DNA of 64,000 nt from Pseudonocardia autotrophica (GTDB lineage Bacteria > Actinomycetota > Actinomycetes > Mycobacteriales > Pseudonocardiaceae), in contig NZ_AP018920.1 in NCBI RefSeq assembly GCF_003945385.1, forward strand, positions 2,108,001 through 2,172,000, written 5' to 3'. Below are positions 42,121-50,955 of this stretch, piece by piece; positions within the stretch are counted from its first letter, which is position 1, and each line of letters opens with the position of its first letter. The translations under genes and the position numbers were made by a program. The notes beneath the pieces are model-generated. The model saw only the letters and a program-made list of their open reading frames with translations. It did not search any database and was not told the DNA's origin.

Positions 42121-43631
42121 CCGTGCCGAAGACCGCGGCCGAGGCGAAGCAGCTCGTCGACAAGCTGTGGAGCTACTGCCACGTACTGCGCCACGATGGC
42201 GTGTCCACGATCGACTACGTCGACCAGCTCACGTTGCTGCTGTTCCTGAAGATGGCCGAGGAACGCGCCGGACGGACGGCGTTCGGCGGCGGCGCGCAGA
42301 TCGTGCCGAAGCAACTGAGCTGGCAGACGCTGCTCGACGCCGACGCGAAGGAACTGAAGCAGCAGTACGAGAAGATCCTGGAGAAGCTCGGAGAACACCC
42401 CGAAACGGCACTGGGGCTGATCTACCAGAGCGCGGAGAACAAAATCCGCGACCCGGCGACGTTGCGGCGGTTAATCGTCGACTTGGTCGACAAGGTGAAC
42501 TGGTCGCTCACCGGCGTCGACATCAAGGGCGATGCCTACGAGGCGCTGTTGGAGAAGGGCGCCGAGGACGTCAAGTCCGGTGCCGGCCAGTACTTCACCC
42601 CGCGCCCGCTGATCGACGCCATGGTGCGGTGCGTGCAGCCCCGGCCGGACGACACGATTGCCGACCCCGCTTGCGGCACCGGTGGCTTCCTGCTCGCCGC
42701 GCACGACTACATCCAGCGCCACCACACCAAGGACCTCACTGCCGAAGAGGCAGGGCACCTGCGGGGCCTCGGCATCTCCGGGGTCGAGCTGGTGCACGGC
42801 ACGGCGCGACTGGCGCAGATGAACCTGCTGCTGCACGGCATCGGCGAGTCCGCCGGGAAGGCTCAGATCGACGTGCGTGACGCGTTGGCCCGCCCACCGC
42901 GCGCCGACGAGCGAGCCAGCCTGGTGCTAGCGAACCCGCCGTTCGGGCGCAAGTCCGGGTTCAGCTCCGTCGACGAGTTCGGCAAGGTGACCCGCGAGGA
43001 CGCCGGTTACGACCGCAGCGACTTCTGGGTCACCACCAGCAACAAGCAGCTCAACTTTGTGCAGCACATCGCCCTGCAGCTCAAGATCGACGGTCGGGCC
43101 GCCGTGGTCGTGCCCGACAACGTGCTGTTCGAGGGCGGTGCGGGTGAAACGCTGCGCCGTCGCCTACTCACCGACTGCAACGTGCACACCCTGCTACGAC
43201 TGCCCACCGGGATCTTCTACGCTGGTGGCGTCAAGGCGAATGTGCTGTTTTTTGACGCGAAGCGGGCCCGCCCGGAGACTCCGTGGACCTCGGAGCTGTG
43301 GGTGTACGACCTGCGCACGAGCCAGCACTTCACGCTGCGCCAGAACAAGCTGGCCGCCCATCACCTCGACGACTTCGTCGACCGGTACCACCGCCGCGAG
43401 GAGTCCGACCGCTTCCGGCGCTTCACCTACGACGAGCTCGTAGCCCGTGACAAGGTCAACCTCGACATCACCTGGCTGTCCGACAACGACACCGAGGAGC
43501 TTCCGCCGCCGGACGTGCTGGCGCAGGAGATCGTCGAGGACCTCCAGGTCGCCCTCACCGAGTTCGCCGCCGTCGCCGACGCGCTGCAGCTCGCGGCGAC
43601 GGAGCGCGAGGGGAACACTCAGGAACCGTGA
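42117..43631 (+). CDS. hsdM: Type I restriction-modification N6-adenine methyltransferase HsdM
   Basis: 504 aa. N-terminal HsdM_N helical domain (about 1-140), then the methyltransferase with motif I DPACGTGGFLLAAH and motif IV LANPPFGRKSG (NPPF, adenine-N6). The FTPRPLIDAMVRCV segment before motif I is also typical. The GTG start overlaps the hsdS stop by 4 bases. It is the last gene of the operon; placing M after S and R is unusual, because M-S-R or R-M-S orders are more common. All motifs look complete. Confidence 0.95.
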   Translation: MTVPKTAAEAKQLVDKLWSYCHVLRHDGVSTIDYVDQLTLLLFLKMAEERAGRTAFGGGAQIVPKQLSWQTLLDADAKELKQQYEKILEKLGEHPETALGLIYQSAENKIRDPATLRRLIVDLVDKVNWSLTGVDIKGDAYEALLEKGAEDVKSGAGQYFTPRPLIDAMVRCVQPRPDDTIADPACGTGGFLLAAHDYIQRHHTKDLTAEEAGHLRGLGISGVELVHGTARLAQMNLLLHGIGESAGKAQIDVRDALARPPRADERASLVLANPPFGRKSGFSSVDEFGKVTREDAGYDRSDFWVTTSNKQLNFVQHIALQLKIDGRAAVVVPDNVLFEGGAGETLRRRLLTDCNVHTLLRLPTGIFYAGGVKANVLFFDAKRARPETPWTSELWVYDLRTSQHFTLRQNKLAAHHLDDFVDRYHRREESDRFRRFTYDELVARDKVNLDITWLSDNDTEELPPPDVLAQEIVEDLQVALTEFAAVADALQLAATEREGNTQEP

Positions 43632-43744
43632 AACAGTCTCCGCAGCGGCTCTCAGAGACCGAACGTGCACCGTAGGCTGGTAGATCAAGTCGTTGTCGGA
43701 GGTGACCGATCATCGTCAAGTCCGTTCCGCCGCAAGCACGGCAC

Positions 43745-45796
43745 GTGATCCGGCATCTTCAGCTCACCTACGGCGAGCTGATCGACATGGATGGCGTGGT
43801 GTTCCCTCCCGGCCCCGATCGGGACAATGTCTTCCGGTCCCGGGCGCTGACCGCTCTCGCCATCCAAGATCTGACCGGGTGTAGCGCGGCCGATGCGGCG
43901 GCCGGGGTCATCGATTGCTTCGACGACCAGGGTGTCGACGGCGTCGCTGTGTCGGCCGACCACAACAGAGTGTGGCTCCTGCAGACCAAGTGGAGTGATC
44001 AGGGCACCGGCGGCATCGACATGAGCTCGACGCTGAAGTTCCTCCGCGGGGTCGAGATGCTGCAGGACGGCGAGTATACCGAGTTCTGCGATCACCTCGA
44101 TCGAGTGCGGGACGGTCTCGACCGGGCTATGAACAATCCCGGGGTCCGGGTTACCCTCGTGCTGGTCCTCTTCGGCAAGCAGCAGCCGGCACCTGTGTTG
44201 CGCGCGGAGTTCGACAAGTTCCTCGCTGGGGTCAACGACCTGCACCCGATGGCAGATCTCGTCGTGCTCAACTTCGCCGAGATATATGAGGTCGTGCGGC
44301 GCGGCGCCGACACAGCCGCGGCGGATCTGGCGTTGACGCTGGAGCAGTGGGGGTACCTACCAGAACCGTTCCCCGCGTACTACGGCTCGGTCGCGGCATC
44401 CGAGATCGCTGAATGGTACGCAGCTGCAGGTGAGCGTCTCTTCGGTCGCAACATCCGAGGGTCCCTAGACCTCACGGACGTCAACCAGGGAATCCGGTCC
44501 ACGTTACGCACCGCGCCGGAGTCGTTCTGGTATCTCAACAATGGGATCACCATCCTGTGCGCGTCGCTGACCAAGGCCTTCGCCGGTGGAAGCCGGGCGT
44601 TCGGTAAGTTCGAGCTGAGCGGGGCGAACGTCGTTAATGGTGCGCAGACCGTCTCGTCGATCCACGAGGTCGCCCGCGAGGATCCCGACGTCGTGGCGAA
44701 CGCACGGGTATGGGTTCGACTCATCACCCTCGACGCGTGCCCACCCGGGTTCGCGGCCCAGGTGACGGAGGCGACCAACACCCAGAACCAGGTGGTCGCC
44801 CGTGATTTCGTTGCTCTTGATCCTGTCCAGGCGACCCTGCGGCAGGACTTCGCCCTGACGCTGGGCAAGACCTACGTGGTCAAGCGCGGCGAACCGGAAC
44901 CAGAACCCGCGCACGGCTGCTCGGTCGTCGACGTCGCCAATGCATTGGCCTGCGCCGATCCCGACGCCCGGCACGTGGCACGTGCTCAGCAGGGCGCGGC
45001 CATGTGGGAACGCGGAGACCAGGGGACCTACTCCACGCTGTTCCGGCGGGCACCCTCAGCGGAGCGGGCATGGCTGCTCGTCGGGTTCCTCCGGGAGGTA
45101 GCCGCCCGCCTGCAGGCCGAAGAAGCGGGTCGGGAAGGGCGCGCGCTGCGGGTGGTGGCGACCGCGCGGTACCTCATCGCGCACGTACTGCTCCGGTATG
45201 CCGCAGACGACGGCGGTGCTGATCCTGATCGACCTGCCTGGCCCGCACTTCTGGCGAAGGTCGGCGAACTCGTCGATCTGCTCACCGTCACCATCGACAC
45301 CCACTACTCGCCGCATTCCGCGATCCCAGCGATCATGGGCGACGGCGATCGGTGCGTCGACCTGGCCGCGACGGCGCTCGATCATTTGCGGTCCGGGTCC
45401 GGCCCCGTGGACCTGCCTGCCCAGTACAGCACTGCCGCCCGCAAGGAGCGGGTGACACGAAGGCCGAACGCCGTGACGGTGCTGGTCGACGCAGGAACGT
45501 TGCCCGACGGCACACCGCTGCGTTTCGTACCCCGCACATCACGGCAGATCGAAGCGTTCGGGCGATGGATCGACGCTGATCCACGCCGGGGTATCGCAAC
45601 CTGGGTCAACCGGCGTGGAAGTCCGCTGTTATGGGCGGCGGACGGCCGGTACTACTCCCCGAGCAAGCTGGTCATGGACATGATCAGCGAGGTCGGCATC
45701 GTCGTCAAAGCCGTCCAGGGCACACGGCATTGGCAGACCGAGGATGGCCGGATCCTCGTCGACATCGCCGAGGCCGTCCGATCGGGCGAGTCGTGA
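43745..45796 (+). CDS. AIPR family (abortive phage infection) protein
   Basis: 683 aa. The AIPR domain (about 200-470) has the conserved blocks FWYLNNGITILCASL, NVVNGAQTVSSIHE and TEATNTQNQVVARDF. An N-terminal part (about 40-110, CFDDQGVDGVAVSADHNRVW and LLQTKW) has the D...QxK layout of a restriction-endonuclease-like fold, so the protein may be a nuclease. AIPR proteins often accompany restriction-modification systems. Best standard start is GTG 43745, but no ribosome binding site precedes it; a GGAGG at 43698-43702 lies 6 bases before an in-frame ATC (43709), giving a 12-residue extension. It follows hsdM by 113 bases. Confidence 0.85.
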   Translation: MIRHLQLTYGELIDMDGVVFPPGPDRDNVFRSRALTALAIQDLTGCSAADAAAGVIDCFDDQGVDGVAVSADHNRVWLLQTKWSDQGTGGIDMSSTLKFLRGVEMLQDGEYTEFCDHLDRVRDGLDRAMNNPGVRVTLVLVLFGKQQPAPVLRAEFDKFLAGVNDLHPMADLVVLNFAEIYEVVRRGADTAAADLALTLEQWGYLPEPFPAYYGSVAASEIAEWYAAAGERLFGRNIRGSLDLTDVNQGIRSTLRTAPESFWYLNNGITILCASLTKAFAGGSRAFGKFELSGANVVNGAQTVSSIHEVAREDPDVVANARVWVRLITLDACPPGFAAQVTEATNTQNQVVARDFVALDPVQATLRQDFALTLGKTYVVKRGEPEPEPAHGCSVVDVANALACADPDARHVARAQQGAAMWERGDQGTYSTLFRRAPSAERAWLLVGFLREVAARLQAEEAGREGRALRVVATARYLIAHVLLRYAADDGGADPDRPAWPALLAKVGELVDLLTVTIDTHYSPHSAIPAIMGDGDRCVDLAATALDHLRSGSGPVDLPAQYSTAARKERVTRRPNAVTVLVDAGTLPDGTPLRFVPRTSRQIEAFGRWIDADPRRGIATWVNRRGSPLLWAADGRYYSPSKLVMDMISEVGIVVKAVQGTRHWQTEDGRILVDIAEAVRSGES

Positions 45797-46277
45797 CGCG
45801 GCGCTCTCTGAGCGCCAACGTCGACACAACCGAATGTGGTCGTCGTCCACGTGTCCAGCGTGGTCGCCTTCCTGATGTCGAACGAGGCGTTGTACGTGTC
45901 CGAGGCCAGCGCCCGTCGACGCCGCCGCGTCAAGTTGGGAGGGATAGAGGAAGCGGGGATGTTGTCGATGCCCCTGCGCGCGCCGTCGGACCCGATGCTC
46001 AGCGGGCCCGGATCCCGTTCAGGACGATGTCGAGATAGTGGCGCCCCGCCGCCGCCCGCGCCTGGGGATCGGCGGCCGGATGCATTCCGGCCGCCCGGAG
46101 GCCGGCAGTGCTCTCGGCTTGGCGGACGGTTCTGCTTCTACTGTGGTCGCCCGGTCATACCGAGAATGTCGTCGCGGGCCGTCAGTGGGGGCGGCCCGCC
46201 GGCTCGGACCATTCCGGTAGCTGCTGTTCGACCCGCCGTGCTTCGATATCCCACCGAAGTGGCGGGATGATGCTCGG
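45797..46277. other. 481-bp gap with no intact gene
   Basis: Both strands contain only open frames with unlikely compositions. The recognisable content is the TetR C-terminal fragment listed separately. This may be an old insertion or deletion scar at the end of the defence genes. Confidence 0.6.
45999..46085 (-). pseudogene. Fragment of a TetR family regulator (C-terminus only)
   Basis: Minus-strand codons read AADPQARAAAGRHYLDIVLN followed by GIRAR and a stop at 45999-46001, the characteristic end of a TetR-type repressor. The upstream frame loses similarity within about 15 codons and no HTH domain is found, so only the last 28 or so residues survive. An ATG at 46085 is in frame but is probably an internal residue. 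Confidence 0.55.
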
Positions 46278-47246
46278 GTGAGCGACGGACCAGGCGGGCA
46301 GTGGATCAGTAGGTCGCTGATCAGCGAGGCTGCCACTCTGACGGTGTGCACGGGTCTGACGCGGGTGCAGGTGCTGGACGCGTTCAGCGCACAGCACGAG
46401 TCGGAGCCGATGGGCGAGATCATCAACGAGTTCTCGATCGACCCGTGGGTGGCGGTGGCTGATCTCGGTGGCGGGACGGTTCTGGCGTTCGAGGACAACG
46501 GGTGGCAGGGCTCCGCGGGGCCGACTCTGCGACGCGTCTCGGCCGCGGGCCGTGCGGCGTCGGTGTTCTGGAACGTCAACGCTGTGCAGGCGTTGTCGTT
46601 CGCCGAGCACGGCAGGGTGCTGTCGTCGACGACCGACTACGGATGGCGGCCGATCGAGACCGGCGGGAACCGGGTGGTTGCCGAGACCGTCGCCGGCCTC
46701 GATTTCTCGGACTGGAAGACGCAGCGCGAGCAGGCGCTGGTTGCGGCCGCCTGGTTCACCGGACGACTGATCGAGCGGGCGGACGTGGAGGCGATTCTGA
46801 ACGCGGATCGCGCACATCGGATCCTGCCGTGGCGCGACGACCACTACCCGTCCAGCGCCGGGGGCGACCTCCGGGCACGTCGAGACCTGGCCGCGACGAT
46901 GCTGGGGGAGCACCTGGCCGAGGTGGGGGCGTTGCCCGACGCGGACCTGCGCGGGCTGGCCTGGGACCTTGCGGAGCGCGTGTGTCGCGAGACCGGGCTG
47001 TTGGCCGACGACCCGGCCGCAGGCGAGTCGATCGCCCGTCGCGAGCTGACCCCGCAGGCCGAGCTGGGTGCGCGAGCATCGACGCTGAGTTCCGGTGCGC
47101 ACGTCGTCGGGTGGGCGGTGCTGCACGAGGCGACGAATCCCGACGCGTTCAACGCGGTGCTGCAGGTGCGTTCACACGCCCGCTACGCCCTGCCCGTGAC
47201 CGACGAGCTCCTGCGTCGTGCCGTGGAGGTGCACGGGACGACCTGA
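46278..47246 (+). CDS. DUF6461 family protein
   Basis: 322 aa, GTG start at 46278. The N-terminal 200 residues match the DUF6461 pattern of Streptomyces proteins: a first block TLTVCTGLTRVQVLDAF, then VADLGGGTVLAFEDNGWQGS, then ASVFWNVNAVQALSFAEHGR and VAAAWFTGRLIERADVE. The C-terminal 110 residues are helical. Function unknown; members sit in variable regions. There is no sign of a membrane segment. It lies between the defence genes and the LacI-linked cluster. Confidence 0.72.
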   Translation: MSDGPGGQWISRSLISEAATLTVCTGLTRVQVLDAFSAQHESEPMGEIINEFSIDPWVAVADLGGGTVLAFEDNGWQGSAGPTLRRVSAAGRAASVFWNVNAVQALSFAEHGRVLSSTTDYGWRPIETGGNRVVAETVAGLDFSDWKTQREQALVAAAWFTGRLIERADVEAILNADRAHRILPWRDDHYPSSAGGDLRARRDLAATMLGEHLAEVGALPDADLRGLAWDLAERVCRETGLLADDPAAGESIARRELTPQAELGARASTLSSGAHVVGWAVLHEATNPDAFNAVLQVRSHARYALPVTDELLRRAVEVHGTT

Positions 47247-47713
47247 GCCCTGGTCAGGCGCGGAGAACCCTCGGCCGGTGCATCGAGCGCGCGTGCGAAC
47301 GCTCGGTTACCGGGGACGGACGGTGGCCGAGAGGCTCAGACGTCCGTCGAGGTCCGAGGCCCGCCACACTCGACCATCGCTCCAGGTGACAAGAAACGAT
47401 TGCAGAAAACCACTGCCGTGAACGTCATTTCGTCGACGCTGCGGGATCAGGGCTTGCTCAGGATCCGGCGACAACGAGCACTTGTAGTGCTACGTCCGGT
47501 GTGGCTAGACTCCCCTCACGCGGGGGCCGCGATGGGCTCTGCAACTCTTGCTAGAGACGGAAACGATTCTATAGTACTCTCGCTCGAGGCGCCCCGTATC
47601 GACTCTGCGAGGTGTCCGGCAGCGCGATGGTGCGACGGGTCCGCCGGCCGCTCCGGCGGTTCCACAGCGGCCGGCGGACCCGTCCGTGTCGCAGGTGAGG
47701 ACCAGGAGGCTCC
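47247..47713 (+). promoter_or_regulatory. 467-bp regulatory gap before the amidohydrolase gene
   Basis: No gene is supported. It is AT-richer than its surroundings. An inverted repeat AGCACT-TGT-AGTGCT lies at 47477-47491, overlapping a possible promoter TTGTAG (47482-47487)/TAGACT (47506-47511, spacer 18). A second, better candidate promoter with the LacI-type site is listed separately. Confidence 0.55.
47548..47575 (+). promoter_or_regulatory. Promoter with embedded LacI-type operator, site A
   Basis: TTGCTA (47548-47553), 16-bp spacer, TATAGT (47570-47575). The spacer holds GAAACGATTC. On the minus strand the 17-mer at 47558-47574 reads CTATAGAATCGTTTCCG, matching the sites at 54741, 54495, 57950 and 58156. 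Repression by steric block is likely. Confidence 0.6.
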
Positions 47714-49006
47714 ATGAACGACATCGCCATCGAGGGCGGTCTTCTCTGGGCTGGTCCCCATGAGCATCATCGGGACGCGCTCGTCTACATCCGTGGTGGA
47801 ACGGTGGTCTACGCGGGGCGCGCCGGGGGCATCGCCGTGCCGGAGGGGACGCCGCGCGTCGACGCCACCGGCTGCACCGTGCTGCCCGGTCTGATCGACG
47901 CCCACGTGCACCTCACGACCAACTCCGATCACGATCACGTCGTCGCCGGCGATGTGTTCCGTGGCCAGGTCAGCAGGCCGGGAAAACTGCTGCACGGGTT
48001 GCGGAACGCGCACCGGGCGCTCGCCGCCGGCTTCACCTCCCTGCGAGTCATGGGGCATCGCGACGTCGGTGAGATCGAGCTGCGTGACTTCGTCGAGTGC
48101 GGGTTGGCGGTCGGACCGCGGTTGGTGGTGTCTCCCTGGTGGATCACCATGACGAACGGTCACGGCGATCTCTTCTATCCGCCGTACACCCCGCGGCAGC
48201 AGTGGGACACCGCTGACGGCGTCGAGGAGTGTCGCAAGATCGTGCGACTCCAGGCCCGCGAGGGGGCCGACTTCATCAAGGTGATGGCCAGCGGTGGCAT
48301 GTCGCGCGGTGAGCAGCCGCATTGGCCGAACTACAGCGTCGCCGAGCTGGCGGCGATCGTGGACGAGGCACACGACCTGGACCTGCGAGTCGCAGCGCAC
48401 GCGCTCTCGATCGAAGGCATCCGGCGCAGCCTCGAGGCCGGTGTCGACAGCATCGAGCACGGTTCGTACCTGGACCAGGACACCGCGAGCGAGATGGCTC
48501 GGCGTGGCACGTTCCTGGTGCCGACCATGGCCTTCAACGACTGGTGTCAGCGCGAAGGAACCGCCCGCGGCCTGACCGCGGCGGGTGTGGAGGCACTGCG
48601 TGACGCCCACGACCGCACCATCGAGTCCTTCGAGCTGGCTCGCCGGGCCGGCGTGCGCATCGTGATGGGCACCGACTCCTCGGGGACGCTCTGCCCGTTC
48701 GGGGCTCACGCGCGGGAGCTGGAGCTCTACGTCCGGTACGGAATGACCACCGACGAAGCCCTGGCCACGGCCACCGTGAATGCGGCCGCGCTCCTGGACC
48801 GGCCGGATCTCGGGGTTCTGAGGGAAGGTGGCGCCGGCGACGCCGTCGTCGTCGCCGGCGACGTGCTGGCCGATATCGGAGTCCTTGGGCAGGTGGCCAA
48901 CATCAAACACGTCGTGCGGAGTGGCCGCGATCTGTCCGATCATCTGCGCGCCACCTCGGACGTGCTGGACATCGACGGAGTGCGCGGAGTTCGGCAGCCC
49001 TCGTGA
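47714..49006 (+). CDS. Metal-dependent amidohydrolase
   Basis: 430 aa, amidohydrolase superfamily (imidazolonepropionase/Xaa-Pro dipeptidase-like subgroup). Metal ligands: HVH in GLIDAHVHLT, a carboxylated Lys candidate in ADFIKVMASGG, His in VAAHALSIEG and IEHGSYLD, and Asp in IVMGTDSSGT. The N-terminal beta domain (about 1-60) and C-terminal strands are present. It would hydrolyse a cyclic amide or N-acyl bond. ATG 47714 has CAGGAGG upstream. First gene of a unit controlled by the site A promoter. The substrate is unknown. Confidence 0.9.
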   Translation: MNDIAIEGGLLWAGPHEHHRDALVYIRGGTVVYAGRAGGIAVPEGTPRVDATGCTVLPGLIDAHVHLTTNSDHDHVVAGDVFRGQVSRPGKLLHGLRNAHRALAAGFTSLRVMGHRDVGEIELRDFVECGLAVGPRLVVSPWWITMTNGHGDLFYPPYTPRQQWDTADGVEECRKIVRLQAREGADFIKVMASGGMSRGEQPHWPNYSVAELAAIVDEAHDLDLRVAAHALSIEGIRRSLEAGVDSIEHGSYLDQDTASEMARRGTFLVPTMAFNDWCQREGTARGLTAAGVEALRDAHDRTIESFELARRAGVRIVMGTDSSGTLCPFGAHARELELYVRYGMTTDEALATATVNAAALLDRPDLGVLREGGAGDAVVVAGDVLADIGVLGQVANIKHVVRSGRDLSDHLRATSDVLDIDGVRGVRQPS

Positions 49007-49095
49007 ATCCGCCAGGGCGTCGTCGTCGCCGTCTCGACGAGCCCGAAGACCGCGCCGACAGCACCAGAGTTTCATGAAGAAGGAGTGCAATCAGC

Positions 49096-49281
49096 ATGCC
49101 CTACATCGAAGCCAGCTTCTTCGCCGAGCGGTTTCAGGACGATGAATTCAGTGCACGGATGGTCGAGGCGATCACCGAAGCAGTCACCTCCGTCATCGGA
49201 GAGGCCGGAGCCGACAGCACGGTCATCCTGCACAGCGTGCCGCGTTCCCGGTGGGGACACGGTGGAAAGCTGATGGGGTGA
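49096..49281 (+). CDS. 4-oxalocrotonate tautomerase family enzyme
   Basis: 61 aa; after removal of Met the catalytic proline is Pro1 (MPYIEASFFAERF). The length and the following helix match the 4-OT family, which catalyses keto-enol shifts, most often in the degradation of aromatic or heterocyclic acids. ATG 49096 has AAGGAG upstream. The basic residue expected near the active site may be Arg in SVPRSRWG. It is in the same unit as the amidohydrolase. Confidence 0.85.
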   Translation: MPYIEASFFAERFQDDEFSARMVEAITEAVTSVIGEAGADSTVILHSVPRSRWGHGGKLMG

Positions 49282-49405
49282 TCGCGTGAGCGTCACATCG
49301 ACGCTGCCGGTCGAGTCGAGTTCCACGGCACGCGGCGATGATCCCGCCGCAGTCCGCAGCCGGGTTGAGTGAGCACCCGGCTCACGGCAATTCAAGGAGT
49401 GCGAA

Positions 49406-50503
49406 GTGGCAATGAAGTTCTGGGTGACCGCACCGTTCTTCTATCCGGACATGAGCCGACCCTGGTCGGACCTGCTGAATGACATGCTCAGTATCGTTGA
49501 TGCAGCAGAAGACCTCGGCTTCGAGGGCATCACCATCAACGAGAACCAGTTCCAGAACTATGTGGCGAATCCTTCGGCGCTGACCTTCGCCGCGGTGGCC
49601 GCTGCGCGTACGAAGCGCCTGCGCATCGTGCCGGGTGTGGTGGTTCTGCCGGCGTATAATCCCTTGCTCATCGCCTCCGAGATCAGCCTGCTCGACCACC
49701 TCGCACCCGGACGTGTGGGGGTGGGCGTCGCCCGTGGCGGCAGCCGCTACACGCTGGACCGCATCGGGGTGAACCCCGCCGAGGCACGCGCCATGTACGA
49801 GGAGTCGCTGGAGATCATCAGGCGGCTGTGGGTGGAGGACGAGGTCGAGTACGACGGAAAGTACTTCTCCTTTCCGTCGACGACACTCGTGCCGAAACCG
49901 GCGACGAAGCCGCACCCCGACCTGTGGGTGGCCTCGCAGAGCGTCGACGGCGCCCGCAAGGTCGGTCAGCAGGGCCTCAATCTCATCACGGCGCCGAACT
50001 ACGGCAGCTTCGAGCCACACGGTGATTTCGAGGCGCTCCTCCAGAGCTACAACGACGCCGTTGCCGAGAGCGGACGGCCCCGGGGTGAGGTGATGGCGCT
50101 CCGACACACCTGGGTCGGTCGCACGGAGGCAGAGGCCACACGCTACTTCGACGATTTCGTCAACGAGTACAACTATTACATGTCGCTCGTCAAGGGCGAG
50201 GGCACCACGGGCTCCCGGGAGGAGCGACTGGCTGCTCGCGGTCTGGGTGAGAAGCGCGATCGCGAATTCGTCACGGCCGGTCGCATGAAGCCCGAGCAGT
50301 ACCGTTTCTCGACGGAGGATCTGTATGAGAAGTATGCAGATCCGGTGCTGACCACTCCTGATCGGATGATCGAGAGGTTCAAGGGCTACGAGAAGCTCGG
50401 TGTCGATCACCTCGCTTGCCTGGTCGCGGTGGGCATGCCGATCGAGGCGGTCATCGAGAACATGGAGATGATGGCGAAGGAGGTGCTCCCTGCCTTCCGT
50501 TGA
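49406..50503 (+). CDS. Luciferase-like flavin-dependent monooxygenase
   Basis: 365 aa, bacterial luciferase-like TIM barrel (LLM class). N-terminal GFEGITINENQFQNY, central RVGVGVARGGSRYTLDRIG and C-terminal HLACLVAVGMP fit the family. It should use reduced flavin and O2 to hydroxylate or cleave an organic substrate. GTG 49406 has AAGGAG 6 bases upstream. No dedicated flavin reductase is in view. It follows the tautomerase by 124 bases. Confidence 0.9.
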   Translation: MAMKFWVTAPFFYPDMSRPWSDLLNDMLSIVDAAEDLGFEGITINENQFQNYVANPSALTFAAVAAARTKRLRIVPGVVVLPAYNPLLIASEISLLDHLAPGRVGVGVARGGSRYTLDRIGVNPAEARAMYEESLEIIRRLWVEDEVEYDGKYFSFPSTTLVPKPATKPHPDLWVASQSVDGARKVGQQGLNLITAPNYGSFEPHGDFEALLQSYNDAVAESGRPRGEVMALRHTWVGRTEAEATRYFDDFVNEYNYYMSLVKGEGTTGSREERLAARGLGEKRDREFVTAGRMKPEQYRFSTEDLYEKYADPVLTTPDRMIERFKGYEKLGVDHLACLVAVGMPIEAVIENMEMMAKEVLPAFR

Positions 50504-50574
50504 TATCGATCGCCAGGTAGTTGTCGCGAAGCTGCCGCGAGTCCGTTTTTCGTGAAGAGAGGAGTGGCTGCAAG

Positions 50575-50901
50575 GTGATCTACGAGGTTCGCGAGTACGT
50601 CGCTGTTCCGGGGCGCCTGCCCGCGATTATCAAGCTCTTTCGCGAGGTGACCCTGCCATTGTTCGACAGGCACGGGATGAAGGTCGTCAGCGTCGGCCGG
50701 ACGTCGTTCGGTGACAACTCCTTCAACGAGCTGGTCTATGTGTTGCAGTTCTCGGACCTGGCCGAGCTCGATGCGAAGTGGACCGCCTTCCTCGGCGACG
50801 ACGACTGGGCCGACGCGCTGAGCACCTACGAGGCCGACGGCCCTCTCCACCAGTCGATCCGTCGCCGCCTGGTGGACCCCAGCCCCTTCAGTGACGCATG
50901 A
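50575..50901 (+). CDS. NIPSNAP family protein
   Basis: 108 aa, dimeric alpha-beta barrel fold. VIYEVREYVAVPGRLPAIIK at the start and ELVYVLQFSDLAELDAKW in the middle are typical. Such proteins often sit in catabolic clusters and may be small oxygenases or isomerases; no residue here decides this. GTG 50575 has GGAG about 11 bases upstream, which is long. Same unit as its neighbours. Confidence 0.8.
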   Translation: MIYEVREYVAVPGRLPAIIKLFREVTLPLFDRHGMKVVSVGRTSFGDNSFNELVYVLQFSDLAELDAKWTAFLGDDDWADALSTYEADGPLHQSIRRRLVDPSPFSDA

Positions 50902-50955
50902 ACTCGGACTGATCGGTGACCCGTGCAGGACCGCACGGAGACAGGAAGGACACCC

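Noticed and set aside
45836..46270. Open frame on the plus strand (144 codons)
   Set aside because: Composition is rich in R, P, G and S without structure; it overlaps the TetR remnant and has no ribosome binding site.
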